From the NCBI GenBank assembly GCA_036936605.1, contig JAUPFV010000004.1:184096807-184160806 (forward strand): a stretch of 64,000 nucleotides of DNA. Reading direction: 5' to 3'. Made by a program: the position numbers and the translations under genes. Within the stretch, counting starts at the first letter, position 1. Each line of letters starts with the position of its first letter. Shown here piece after piece: positions 9,581 through 21,600 of this stretch. The stretch comes from Limnanthes douglasii subsp. nivea. Its lineage: Eukaryota; Streptophyta; Magnoliopsida; Brassicales; Limnanthaceae. The notes beneath the pieces are model-generated. The model was not told the origin of the DNA and searched no databases. It saw only the letters and a list, made by a program, of their open reading frames with translations.

Positions 9581-12565
9581 TTAAGGTTGAGCCTTTGAAG
9601 ATGACTCACCCTCATCTGCTTTCTTGCCTTTGATGTCGCTCTTCTCCTCGACAATCTTCTTACCTTTGGGGTCAATCTCCTCCTCACCTGGGCTCTCCCC
9701 GGTTTCCTCTTCGTCACCAGACGAGGACACATCGGTGTACCCTTCATCAACCATGGTCCAGTATGGGAGATCATCATCATCCACATAGCGCCATAAGTCC
9801 CCTAGTCTCCTCTTCGGGAACTTCTCGTGAAACAGGAGGACCATATCGGACTTCACCTTTTCAATCATTAATTCTTCACTCCGTAACATCTCCCTGGCAT
9901 AAGCGTTGATTTTGGCCTTGATCGTGGCCTCTTGATCCTTTACCAAAGCATCTTTCTCTTCAACAGCCCGGTTTACTGCATTCTCTAAAGCAAGTTTGTG
10001 AGTGGTCAGATTGGTGACAAGCTTTGCTTTTGCTGCGGTTTCTTCCCTTGAGGCTGTCAAATCCTTCTCCAGTCCGGACAGCTTAGCCCGGAGATCTTTT
10101 ACGGTCTCTTCTAAAGAAGCAACTTTTGTGTTGCTTTCATTATGATTCTTCTTTAGCTGTTCGTTCAACTCCTTAAGCAAGTCAACCTTAGTAGCAGCAG
10201 TCCTGAGGTCATCGGACAGCTTCTCTTTCTCAGACTTGAGGTCTTTGATGGTGGTTTCCTGACTTCGAACTTGCCTTTCCAAAGTGAGTACTGGCTGCAC
10301 GTTGCTAAGGAGAGAATGGGCTATGATGTCCCTCTCACTGGAAACCATAAAAGTCTTACCATTGAAGTTCACTGTGTTGGAACTACTTGGGGGAACATAT
10401 GGCCCTGCGAATTCATCTCTGGACAGGCCAAGAAAATAATCACCTAATTCACCAAGGCCGGTGACGTCCACTTCATCCATGTTAATCTCTCCCCTTTCGA
10501 CCTCATCAGTATGGAATTCCATTGGAATTCCTTCATTAAGATTCCCTGGGATCTCTTCGGCTAGCGTCAGATCGGTTGGGAAAGTGGGCTCCGGATCCCG
10601 GAGAGCGAGCTCTTCTCCTTGGGAAGTCTTTTTCTTTTTGACTTCCCTGTCAGCACTGTCACTTGCTTGCTTACGAGCTCGTTTCGAAGTCCTTGATGGT
10701 TTTGGGGGATTCACTCCTTGCTTCTCGCTCTCCTGTTCTACCACTTGTAGAAGGTTTGCATCAACTTGAGCCTGGGCTGGCACCTCTGAATCCGTTGGGG
10801 CCTCTTTCTCAGTATCCTCTACCGCTTTCCTGCCTTTCTTCTTCTTTCCCTTCATTTTACTTGGAGCTTTGGCCCGGGCAGGAAGGAAGAGGTTCCCATC
10901 CAGTTCATGAGACCTTCTCAGCACGACATCTTCATCAGGTGGGGTGGAGAGCTCCTCACAGGTTAAGTCTCTTCGACCTGTGGTATTCCACAGGTGAGAC
11001 CTCGCTAGATTCCCAGGAGTGAAGGCTTTGTGAAACCGGTTCTCCCAGTTCTCTGCGGCCCAAGCGTTGAGCTTGCCACAGGTGACCTGTCCGGCCTTCA
11101 GATAGTCCCCGAACTCCTTTGGCAGCTCTGACAAAACAAAAGAAAAACTGATTAGTATAAACTTAAAGAAAAAAGAGGTTCGAACAGAAACTTAGAATAA
11201 AGACTTACGATCGCTTCTCCATCTGCTTCGAAGAAGGCTAGGATTCTCCCCGGTTTTGATTTTCTTGCCATTTTCCCATGAGCCACTGACAAATAAGAAC
11301 TGGCTCCTCCACTTGCTCTCCGACTCCAGGAGATCATCGACAACCTTAAGATCATTCCCCATGTTGAAATGGTAGAAGGGGAATTGATGGTGTTTGCACA
11401 AGTTGGCCACAGCTGCAAACTCTTCCATAGGAAGAGGAATTCCGGATAGCCTAGATGCCATAATACATGACATCAAGGTGTACCAACCGTTGGGGCTTAG
11501 CTGTGTTGGACATAGCTTGACCAAGTGAAAATAGCGCACTATCTCCGGATCCAGTGGGAACCTAAGTCCCCAGTTGAATAGCTCTGTAAAGAAGACTATC
11601 TCATTTCTTTTGCAGTTCATCGGGGTCTCAGGATCGATGGGAATCCGAATCTTTACGTTCTCAGGGATCCCCCACTTAGTACGCAGTCGTCCCAGATCTC
11701 TAGTATGAATGAACGCATACTTGGTCTTTAACAAAGATAAGAGATATTTGAACTCTACCTTGTGAAAGCAGGGCCCTACTCTCCCTTCGAGGCTCTCCGG
11801 CAGGTCCGGACGCCTCAGATACAAGTCCTCTTTGCCCTTCTTAGCAACAACTATAGCAGTTTCAGCTTGTCCGGAAGACTCGGACTCAAACCTAACCTCC
11901 TCAGTGGAGTCTTCCATCCTTTCCTCCATTATTGTTGGGGGAGCTTCTACAGAAACAGCCCGGGGAGGGATGAAGCTTGGCACAGCTGATCCTCCGGGTT
12001 GTTGGCTCTTTGTATGTTTTTGAGTTCTCACCTCAGTCTGAGTTTCTGAGGTCGAAGTTTCTTTGGGAGGTAGTGGGCTGCTAGCCTCCGGACCAACCGG
12101 CCTTTCCCGGAGAGTCCTAATAGTTGCCCCGGACCCCGATTCACTATTTTTTGCCCCCGATTTTGAGGGTGTACTTTTAGAGGGAAGCCCTTTAACCAAT
12201 CTACTTGGTCTTTTCATGATTAGTTTATCTGGAGAATGGTCGGAGTCGGACCCCATAGCAATGAAAGAGGATTTTTTCCTAACACTTGTGGCAGTGACCC
12301 CCGGTTCAACAATAGGGATCGACTCTTGAATAGAAGAGCCAGATGCTATGGGGGAGAGTGTTGATTGAAATAGTTTCCTAGGTTTCGTACCTTTAGAAGA
12401 AGACGAACCTCTGTCAGATTCTTCGATTGAAGGGGCTGATTTCTCGACAGGCGACGCTGGAAGCCCTGCTGCAAGTCTTTTCTCTTTTTCAACCCTTTGA
12501 GCTTTCTCCAATTCTGAGAGATTAAGCCAACCGCCCTTGATCAGTGCTGTTCTTGCTGTGAACAT
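9581..12565 (-). CDS. Antisense accessory gene of the Tat element (two exons, about 967 codons)
   Basis: Exon 1 runs 12565 to 11209 and exon 2 runs 11127 to 9581, joined by an 81-base GT-AG intron. The joined coding length, 2904 bases, is a multiple of three and has no internal stop. The start is ATG at 12563-12565 (MFTARTALIKGGW). The middle of exon 1 has a conserved-looking block (ELFNWGLRFPLDPEI, PTQLSPNGWYTLMS) that resembles the 'putative gypsy-type transposon' family found beside plant Tat elements. Exon 2 has basic Lys/Arg stretches that could be nuclear signals (MKGKKKKGRK, KRARKQ, REVKKKKTS), then about 180 residues of predicted coiled coil, then an acidic tail. Function is unknown. 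Antisense ORFs at this site are known from Grande-like and other Tat elements. It is the only intact long frame in the element. Confidence 0.8.
11128..11208 (-). other. Predicted intron of the antisense gene
   Basis: On the minus strand the donor is GATC|GTAAGT and the acceptor TTTTGTCAG|AG. A perfect TACTAAT branch site lies at 11151-11157, about 25 bases before the acceptor. The intron is 81 bases and T-rich. Splicing makes a codon from C plus AG and joins two open frames exactly. Without splicing exon 1 stops within the intron. Confidence 0.85.
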
Positions 12566-12994
12566 AAACAACTAAGGAAATTTTGAGGTTTTAGAGAGAT
12601 AAAGCTTTGGGTGAAATGGCAAAGTGAAAAAGATAGTGAAACTGTGAAAGGTGAAAAGAATTTATAGTAAATGAAAAAAAGGGGTTGATTCCTAGGAGAA
12701 TTCGAAAAGTTGGGCAATGATTAAAAGACGGCGCTGATGTCATTAATAGCATTTAAAGAGGTAACTTGTTCGAGAAAGTGGTGCAACTTTCAAGGAGAAA
12801 AAACGGCTAAAGAGACCAACCATATAGTGACACGTGTCCCACTAATTCTGACAATAACCGTTTGGAATTCGTAACGTTTGGTCTGCCCGGTTCTGTTCTC
12901 AACTCTCTCCGAATTGATAAACCACTTCCTGAATCGGACTGTTTTTCAGTTCTTTGACAAGGATACTTGTTCAAATACCTAAAAAAGGGGTTCC
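12566..12994 (-). promoter_or_regulatory. Likely promoter and leader of the antisense gene
   Basis: On the minus strand TATAAA lies at 12661-12666, about 97 bases before the ATG. Further upstream is a CACGTG core (about 12830, GACACGTGTC), a G-box type plant element. The purine tract AAAAAAGGGG at 12981-12990 is the sense-strand polypurine tract for plus-strand priming and sits four bases before the 3' LTR. Confidence 0.5.
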
Positions 12995-13476
12995 TGATGA
13001 GTCCGAATTCGGAGTGCTCCCCGGAAGGGCATCCCAAGGTAAATCTCTCCGTAAAACGGACAGACTCCAAGAGCTTAATTCGGACAGGACTTTTGAATCG
13101 GACAGATGACTCCGAACACTGCAAGTCTAAGGCAGTTCGAACTATGACTAAAGTACTAAAAAACCTAAACATTATCTGACTAAGCTACCTGCTCATCTAC
13201 TTAAAACTCATGGGTCTTTAAACATGACCCGGGTCCATTAAACTTGACCCGAAAGCCCATAAGGGCCCAAATTACATACGTATAAATACCCAACCACCAG
13301 CATTAACTATGGGTAAGAAAAATTTACTGCTGCCAAGCTGCTCAATTCTCTCTCCACATTAAAAACACTTTGAAACACCTTTAAACACACACACACCACC
13401 GTGAAACACCCTCACGCCGCCTTAAAACTCTACTTGAAATTACCAGCCTACCCTCAGGCTACTTTTATCCTCACCA
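12995..13476 (+). repeat. 3' LTR of the Tat-type element
   Basis: 482 bp, TG...CA, almost identical to the 5' LTR. It is followed at once by TATAT (13477-13481), the right copy of the target duplication, and then by LINE sequence. Confidence 0.95.
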
Positions 13477-15195
13477 TATATAATGCTCTCAAAAACTCAG
13501 AACCTCTATATAGGACAACATCATAAATATGGTAGACTCTTCTAAGGATAGATCTTAATGGGAGATTTCAACATTATTACAGAACCTTCTAAGCAGATTT
13601 CATGTTCCATTGTATGTCTAAGAAGTATGAATGATTTCAACAATCTAATTACAGACTGTAATTTGATGGATGCATGGTATATGGGTTCAAAATTCACCTG
13701 GTCTAACTCCCATAAATAGAAGAGACTAGATAGAGTTATCTATAACTCTTTATGGGAAAATCACTTCACTAACACAACAGTCACACACATGGCAAGAATC
13801 AGCTTAGATCATACACCTATATGCATAAAGTTATTCAACACCAACAATCAAGTAAAGTCTGAGTTTAAGTTCAAAAATATGTGGCTAGATTCTCCTGAAT
13901 TTAAAGAAACTCTTAAGTCAAGCTGGAATGGTCATGCCTATGGTCACCCTATTCAAATCTTATGGCAAAAACTTAGGAGGCTAAAGGTTACTCTTAAACT
14001 ATGGAACAAATATACTTTTGGAAAATATATGCTACTAAATTGCTGAGTCACAAGAAGAAGTTAAATTCCATAAGACCTGTTACAGAGAATCACCAAATCA
14101 AGACAACAAAATCAAACTAGCTAAAGCTAATGCAACTCTACTTCAACTACTTGCTAGAGAAGAAACCTATTGGAAGAAAAATGCAGCATTAACTGGAGAA
14201 AGAATGGGTATAAAAACACTACATAATTTCATAGCTATGTCAAGAAGAAATAGAGGAAAAATAAAATCACAAAAATCTAAGTCAACAACACCTGGATTGA
14301 AGATCCACAGGATCTGGAAAACTCGGCAATAGACTACTTCAAATCTCTACTCACAGATAATTCTAACTCTATTGACTTTGCATCTATTCATTCTATTATT
14401 CCTAAACTAGTTTATGTTGAATATAAATCTAAATTATTAGATTTTCCCTCTGATCAGAAGATTATTAAAGATAACAATGCATTAAATCCCACTAGTGTTG
14501 CTGGTGTGGATGGTTCTAACATAAAATTCTACCAAGAATGTTGGAATGCAATTGCAAAAGACCTATGCTCTGTTGTAAGAGCATTTTTCCTAGGTGATCA
14601 GTTTCCTAAATGGGTGTATATTACTGCTATCTACCTGATTCTTAAGAAGGATAATCCTGAATATATTAAACATAATACGATCTAGGATTATCAACCTCCC
14701 TTCTTCCTAAGCTCGGCTCTGTGGAACATAGTGAGTTTGTTAAAGACATAAGCATTCAGCAGAACATTCTCCTCACAAAAGAACTGGCCTATAACATCAA
14801 TAAAAAAATCATAGAAGGAAACCTAATACTGAAATGGCTTTGGTTTTAATTGTAAGTTCATCAAGAAAATACTAAATGGCTTTGGTTTTAATTGCATGTT
14901 CAAAAATCTAATACTGAAATCAATCAACAATGTTCACTTCTCAATTATAATTAATGGAGAAGCAAATAGATATTTTGAATCTACAAAGAGAATCAGACAA
15001 GGGGATCCTTTTTCCCCAAGTCTGTTCATATTGGCTCAAGATCTTGATAAGAAGGTTAAAATAAATATTCCAAGATCACTCTAATTTGAGATACAAAATA
15101 TCTAGTAACATCATTATACCATGTTTATCATTTGCTGATGATTTAATTAATATTTTTAATGGATCAAAAGCTAGTGTTAAAACCCAATCATTTTC
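13477..15195 (+). pseudogene. LINE ORF2 (endonuclease end and reverse transcriptase), second half
   Basis: This continues the gene cut at 2932. The endonuclease part reads GDFNIIT-like at 13560, then YMGSKFTWSN, KRLDRVIYNSLW and SLDHTPICIK up to about 13830. The segment FKNMWLDSPEFK follows, then RT motifs: PTSVAGVDGSNIKFYQ near 14490, IRQGDPFSPSLFI near 14995 and FADDLI near 15134. Stops and frameshifts are frequent. A deletion near 14820-14910, bordered by two copies of AAATGGCTTTGGTTTTAATT, removes the middle of the RT, including the catalytic block before RQGDP. The C-terminal RNase H is absent. Confidence 0.8.
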
Positions 15196-15239
15196 CCTTA
15201 AAAATCTGGATCAAAAGCTAGTGCTAAAAACCAAAAGCT

Positions 15240-15790
15240 ATGTATTTGATGAATAATGGTAGATGCGCCAATTTTTTCCATACATTAGTTAGACAGAATG
15301 CAAAGAAAAATTACGTTACAATGATGTCGCTATCCACGAGTACTTTTTTTACGTTGGAAAACCAAGTGGTGGATATCTTTGTTGGGTATTTTAAGAATTT
15401 TATTATCACCCAAATAGATAATAACTTATGAAAAATAAGGTCTTTGAGTATGGTCCATGCATTTGAGAGAAAAAAATGACAATTAATGTTGCTGATACTA
15501 CCAAAGATAAAATGCAGATGTCTTTTAAAGATATTGGGAGAGACAGATCCCCAAGTCCATATGATGTTTCGTCTATTTTTTAAATCCACTTGGGATGTTA
15601 TTGGTGTGGACCTTATTGTTTATGTTAGATATATTTTTGCACAATTATCTCTATTAAAGAAACTTAACCACTTGGTTATTTCTTTAATTCCAAAGTAGAG
15701 TCGTACTACTTCCACGATGGACTATAGGTTGATTGCTTTATGCACGTGTTATATAAGTAAATCAATAGGCTATAAGGATTAAGTTGGTTC
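15240..15790 (+). pseudogene. Fragment of a second LINE ORF2
   Basis: Overlapping frames give NNGRCANFFHTLVRQNAKKN and FTLENQVVDIFVGYFKNF, the linker between endonuclease and RT of plant LINEs. Next comes FFKSTWDVIGVDL, LLKKLNHLVISLIPK, and then MDYRLIALC near 15720, the first RT motifs. These belong upstream of the RT end seen at 15134, so this is another LINE copy, 5'- and 3'-truncated and frameshifted. Confidence 0.65.
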
Positions 15791-17030
15791 TGGATTTAGT
15801 ATTCCATACAACTTAGGTCGTATTTGTGTGTAGATGGTTGATAATACACAACATACATCTCATGCACAATTTGATATGTGTGTCCAATTAAAAGTAAAAC
15901 TCACTAAGATATATTACCCTTGCAATCAGTATGCACCCGACTATTACCTTTTCAACTAGTATGCACCTATTCTTTATAACAACCAGACTTTAGAAAATTA
16001 GACGATGAGGATCGACATACACCCTATGGATAAAAACAACAATTTTTATGACGCATGAAATATATTCATGCAAGACAAATCCCCATTCGCACCAAATATT
16101 GAGCATCCCTTACTACTTCCAAATTTCAACACGCACAAAATCAAAAAATTCACAAAAAAGCCGACCTTGGTCATCAAGTGGAAAGCTTAAAAATTAAATA
16201 GTCTAGTACCCGGGAGCGGGATGCTTTCAAGTGCAAAGTATTCGTTCTTAATTTGAAAGAGAATGTCACTAATTTATTCAAGAAATTTCAGAGATACATG
16301 CTAACAACCAACTACTACGTCTAAGCTTACACATTTGCCACCACCAAAACCATTTCAGAGACAATATGACCTGGTATCAAGATACCAAAAAATCATGACC
16401 CGTGACGATAATAACAACGCACCGATCACCCCATAATCTACATGTCAATTGATTTAAATCACATATTTTAAGTTATATTTCACTTTTCGATCTTATTTAT
16501 AAGACCTATCGATATCATCTTTCTTTAATCAGTAGAGTGGATAAAATTTATTAATGAACTCATATTCTTGTTATGTTATTTTTAGTACAATAATTACATT
16601 ATTTCACAACAATTTATTTTGTTGAGTTAGCTAACGCGTTCAAGCATACATACGTACTACATCTTACTATTTCTTGCTAAACATTTTCGAAAAAGTACAA
16701 CATCCATCAAGGATGGAATAATAATTGATAAATTATACCCTTTATAGTTATAATTTATTATTATAGACATTATCATCGCATATATTCAGCCAAGTGAACC
16801 ACTACGCACATTATTGTTGCATTATGTTTATTATGACCGCACAAAACAACCTTACTTTATTAACTAATAAGATTAAGAGTTCTCACCACTATTTTTCCAA
16901 CGCTTCGGCGTCCATTTCTTCATGCTATGGAATTCAAAAAATAAGTTTAATCACTCCAACGCCAATGCTCCTTCATCAATAAATTAATGTCGTGACATCT
17001 ATGTTTTGGGGATATGTCTGAATTTTTCCA
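15791..17030. other. AT-rich intergenic DNA
   Basis: No frame longer than about 60 codons, no recognisable motif and no clear repeat. Probably very old decayed transposon DNA. Confidence 0.5.
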
Positions 17031-17245
17031 GCATCTAATTTCATACCAACCTAAAGCTAAGAATGAGGTCCCTCATCATCCAATTTTCATACCAACCTAT
17101 GACTAAAACTGAGGTCGTTCAGCATCCAATTTTCGTTCGAACCTAGGGCTAAGAATGGGATCTTTCAATATCCAATTTTTTCACCAACCAAATGGCTAAA
17201 ACTAGAAGGATATGTAGTTCACAACATCGAATTTCCACGACAAGG
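17031..17245 (+). repeat. Degenerate minisatellite, unit about 46 bp
   Basis: Four and a partial fifth copies of a unit beginning CATCCAATTTTC and containing ACCAACCTA-GGCTAAGAATGAGG. Unit starts lie near 17032, 17077, 17123, 17168 and 17225, giving periods of 45, 46, 45 and a longer last unit. Copies differ at many bases, so the array is old. Confidence 0.8.
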
Positions 17246-18600
17246 TTCAATTCTATGACATTCATGATGCACTATACAAAAAAAAAAGACTAAACAATGC
17301 ATAACATCCAACACCAAGTTTCTTAAGGTGAAATCATGTCGTAAAATAAATATGAATCCGTTGATGACCTCTTGGTCGATCCCATCAATCGGCTGATATT
17401 TTAAGGCAATTACTTTCTCATTATTGATCCAATAGTTATGTTTGGACTACGTTAGCACATGTAAATATATGAACTAAACTGTTATAGTTCTCTATAATTA
17501 TAAAAAAAATTATGCACAAATGTAAATCGTTATAACTTTCTCTATATAAAGGAGATAAACTCATCTATAGAATTAATTTATACACTTTGCTAATTTTTAT
17601 AATCATTAATATCGATGACAATGAGCTGCGTTTGGAATCATCCATATTTGAATCGTTTTTAAAACTCTAATCTAAATCCATGCTACCGCGGGTCAAAGAC
17701 TACAAAATATGCATCCATCTTGATCCACCATATTTTTATTATCGTTTATGAATTGTCTCATTTTGACTTGGCCCGACTTCATTTATCCATTTAATTCATT
17801 GTATTATAATCTATCTTTTATCTGATCCTACCTAATCCGACATAATTCCAAACTATTTAATATTTTAAAAAAATACAATAAAAATATTTATTATATAATA
17901 ATATTTACATTAATAAGTCGGTTTTAGTCTTCTAGTTTTATTTATTTTATCAACATCACATTCAAATGATTTATATATTAGATAACAATATTTTATAATA
18001 TTTATTTTAATGTATTTTAGTTATGTCGAAGTCTGTTTTTGAACAAAAACATCATATTATATCAATTGTAGTACATTTACAAATTAATTTTGAGACTCGA
18101 ATTGATCATTCTATACATTCGAAATAGATGCATAACGGAAGGAGACAATATTTTTTTTTATCTTCAATTTTACTGGGTTTTGATAAAAAATTAATTTTGA
18201 TTTGAAGTTTTCAACTAAAATAAAATTTAAATTTAAAAACTCTCACTTTTGTGAAAAATAACAAATCCAAAGTTTTTGATGACGTTTAGAAATCTAAAGT
18301 TTTATATCGAATATAAAAACCAAATATCACATTTTTTTAACATAACATTAGGATTTAAAAACCTTAAAATACATAAAAATAAATTATGGAATCGTTTGTG
18401 ATAAATATCTAAAGTCATGAATTTTTTTTAATAAAAAACAAACCTTCATATTGAACTAGAATAAGTGAGCAATATTTAGTGTACAAAATGACAGGCAAAA
18501 AAAGCAAATTTTAAGTGCTCAATCAAAAAACAAGCCAAAATTAAAAAACATCCATAGATGATACTTTTGAATTCTTTCGACTACCAAGCTGAAAACCTTA
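17246..18600. other. AT-rich intergenic DNA
   Basis: Long A/T tracts and no coding frame. A T10 run near 18150 could be the poly(A) end of the minus-strand LINE that follows, but no target duplication was found. Confidence 0.4.
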
Positions 18601-21600
18601 TTCTTCTCTCTATACCCGAATCTCTTCCACGATGCAGATTCTGCAAATTAAGGTAGTCAAGACTTTTGATTGAACAAGCAAAGAAAATAAGAACTTAGTA
18701 TAAAGCTGATTCACTCTATGATCAACAAATACTCATAGTTAGCTTGGATTTCAACCCAGAAAAATGAATCATTAAGAAGAAAAAAGATAGCTAATTTTGG
18801 CTCGTAGAAAGAGAGAAACTACGATTAGAAAAAAAAGAAACACCAGAGCTACTTGAATCAAACGAACTACTTCACTTATTAGATTCTTAATTCTAACTCC
18901 TCAAGGAATCAAAGACAACAATCTAGAACGAATGCCAAATGTTCAATGAAATGAATAAGTTGATTCAAATTTGAGCATCACTTGATCAAAGGATTTGGGA
19001 AATCGAAAGCTTGGAAGATGGATATCAAGCATCAAGTGTTGAAGAAGATAAGCAACTAACCAACTGTGTTCCTGTAAGCGAAGTGAAAATCTATAAACAG
19101 AAAAAGGTAACTAACATTTGTCTAAGATATAAACCAACTTGCAGATCAGAAACCCAACTAACTAAATTATCGTTTCTAACATAACCTAAGTTTAAACCAT
19201 CAAGCATAGTGATTGCACTCAGCTGGTTTGGGGCTTGAATGTTATTAAATAATATTTTCATTTTGCATCTCCTGGTCCATTTATCAAGCCATCCAGCTTC
19301 TTTATTTTGGATCCGACTTATGTGAATAATCTTCATAGATGAATGCATTATGAGCCTACAACATGTTAGGATTTTCTTGAGAGACCATTGTTAGATATCA
19401 GAGGATAACAGGTTTACTAAAATTAAGAAGTCCAACTCTATATCTATATTAATCAAATTATTATTCTTACATATTTGGAGACCATCTAGCAAAGCTCTGA
19501 CTTTAGCCATTAGAGGGGAGAGTTTACCATATAGATTACCACAACCCTGGATAATGTCTCTGTTGTTGTCTCTGAGAATAGGTTCTCCGTTTGCAAGACT
19601 GGATCTACCAGTGTTAAGCTTGTATCTACTTGGGAGAGAAGAAGACCATTTAAGTAAGGTAAGTTTATACTTAGCTTTTAAATGGTTATGGCATCCTAAT
19701 GAAGCAGCACCTAATTCATCTTATACCAATGTCTTTTTTTAAGCATGTTAGCTTAATCAACACCAGATAGAATGTGAATAATATAATTGATAGTAGAGGA
19801 AATGAGTATATAATACCCTTGAACTTAGCCTTATTTCTAGCTTGCCAGATTGCCCAAAAATGATATAAGGAGGAATATAACGCACATGAACAAATTAACT
19901 TATAGACCAAACCCAGTTTCTAGTTAAGTGAACGATAGTAATGTTGAGAATTCTCCAATGTAAAAATGAACATTTCTTGGGAGTAATTGAGTTCCAAAGC
20001 TTATTGAATATGTAGGAGTGGTTATGGAAGTTCCAGGTATCTTTAAAGTTGTAATTACCATCTTTAGAGAGGAGCCAAATGATAGAGTCATCTTTGTTTC
20101 TTTAATAAAATGCAGATGCATCTTATGAATCTCTTGAGCTGATAAAGTGTCAGATAGCCTGTTAAGATTCCGTCTATTAATTGACCAAAAAAATTTAACC
20201 TTCACAGACCTATGCCACCCATTTTCATCCTTGTCATCGAGCTTAATAAGAGGTTACTTTCTGTACCAGTTATCCAACCAAAACTGCACATCACATTTAC
20301 CAAGATCCCTTCTAATTTTAACCTCATCAATAGTCTTGAACTTTTGCCTAATCTGAGATCCTTTAGCAAAGAACTTAGCTTGAAAATGATGAATGCATTT
20401 ATAATAAATGTTATGCATAAAGTTAGCACATAAAAATAATTGTTCTCTTTAAATCTAATCTAGAGATAACAAGAATAAAAGTCATGAATATCATTTAATT
20501 CTATAATATTCAGCCCTCGTTCCCAAAAAAAGGCTTAAAACCCTAGACCAACTAGTCCAATGAGTTTTATGGATTTTATCAGAAGAACCTCATTAGAACC
20601 TGTTAAAAGTTTTTTTTAATTCTAGTTATTCTGCTTTTAGGAAGGGTACAAAATTGCATCTAGTAGACAGGGATAGCATCAAAAACAGAACTAATTAGAC
20701 TAAGCCTTCATTCATAAGATAATTTATTGCCTTCCCAATTTTAAGCTTATCCCAGATTCTGTTTTACAATTAATCATAGTTACTTTTCTTAGTATAAGTG
20801 TTTAATGTGATACCTAAATAGGTAGTAGGAAGAAAGGTAAATGAGACACCAGAAAGGCTAACTATAGTATATATTTTGCTAGTAGATAGATTGGAGACAG
20901 TAATAATTTTAGTTTTATCTTTGTTAATTGTTTGACCCAAAATACTTTGATAATTTTGAAGGAAGATACCAAGATTAATTATTGTAGAATGCTTCTCATT
21001 TGTAAAACTTAGGATATCATCAATAAAATTAAACTTGGAATGACAATATTGCTTCTGGAAGCAAACATGATGGTTTTGTTAATATAAAAAAACTTGTTTA
21101 AACCTCTAATCAAAACTTCTTCAACAATAATAAACAAGCCAGTGGATAATAGGTCTCCTTTCCTCATTATCCTAGTTGTCTTAAAATAATCTTTAGCCTC
21201 ACCATTAGTTAGAATAAAAACATATACATTCTCGATTAACTTATCAATGATGTTAATAAACCCTTGATTAAAACCAAATACGTGCAATACTTTAGATATA
21301 AAGCTATGAGACATCTTATCAAAGGCCTTTGACATGTCTACCTTTATGATGATGTTGCCTGCCTTATTTTATCTGTTTAAGTCATAGATAAGCTCTTTGG
21401 AACTGAAAATGTTGTCTTGTATTGACCTATTAGAAACATTAGCACCATGAGAATTAGAAATAATTTTAGGAAGCAGATTTATCAACCTATTGTTGATGCT
21501 TTTGGACATGATTATATTCATCTGAGAGCACAAACTAATATGCATGTATTATTTCCATGTTGTAGGGTAGCGAGATTTTAGAATAAGACAGATCTCAGTA

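Larger units (their letters stand above)
2933..13476 (+). mobile_element. Complete Tat-type Ty3/gypsy LTR retrotransposon (10.5 kb)
   Basis: Near-identical LTRs (2933-3411 and 12995-13476) begin TGATGAGTCC and end CCTCACCA. They are flanked by a 5-bp target duplication TATAT (2928-2932 and 13477-13481). A primer-site-like stretch follows the 5' LTR and a purine tract AAAAAAGGGG (12981-12990) precedes the 3' LTR. Domain order is gag, protease, RT, RNase H, a second RNase H, integrase, then a minus-strand gene. The second RNase H and the extra antisense gene are known traits of the plant Tat clade (Ogre, Retand and Grande relatives). The element sits inside an older LINE. The LTRs differ by two substitutions and two small indels, so insertion was recent, but gag-pol carries six stops and one frameshift. 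Confidence 0.95.

Noticed and set aside
11192..12571. Starting the antisense gene at 12571 and ending it at 11192
   Set aside because: The codon at 12571 is TTG; the first ATG is at 12565. The stop at 11192 lies within an intron with strong splice signals.
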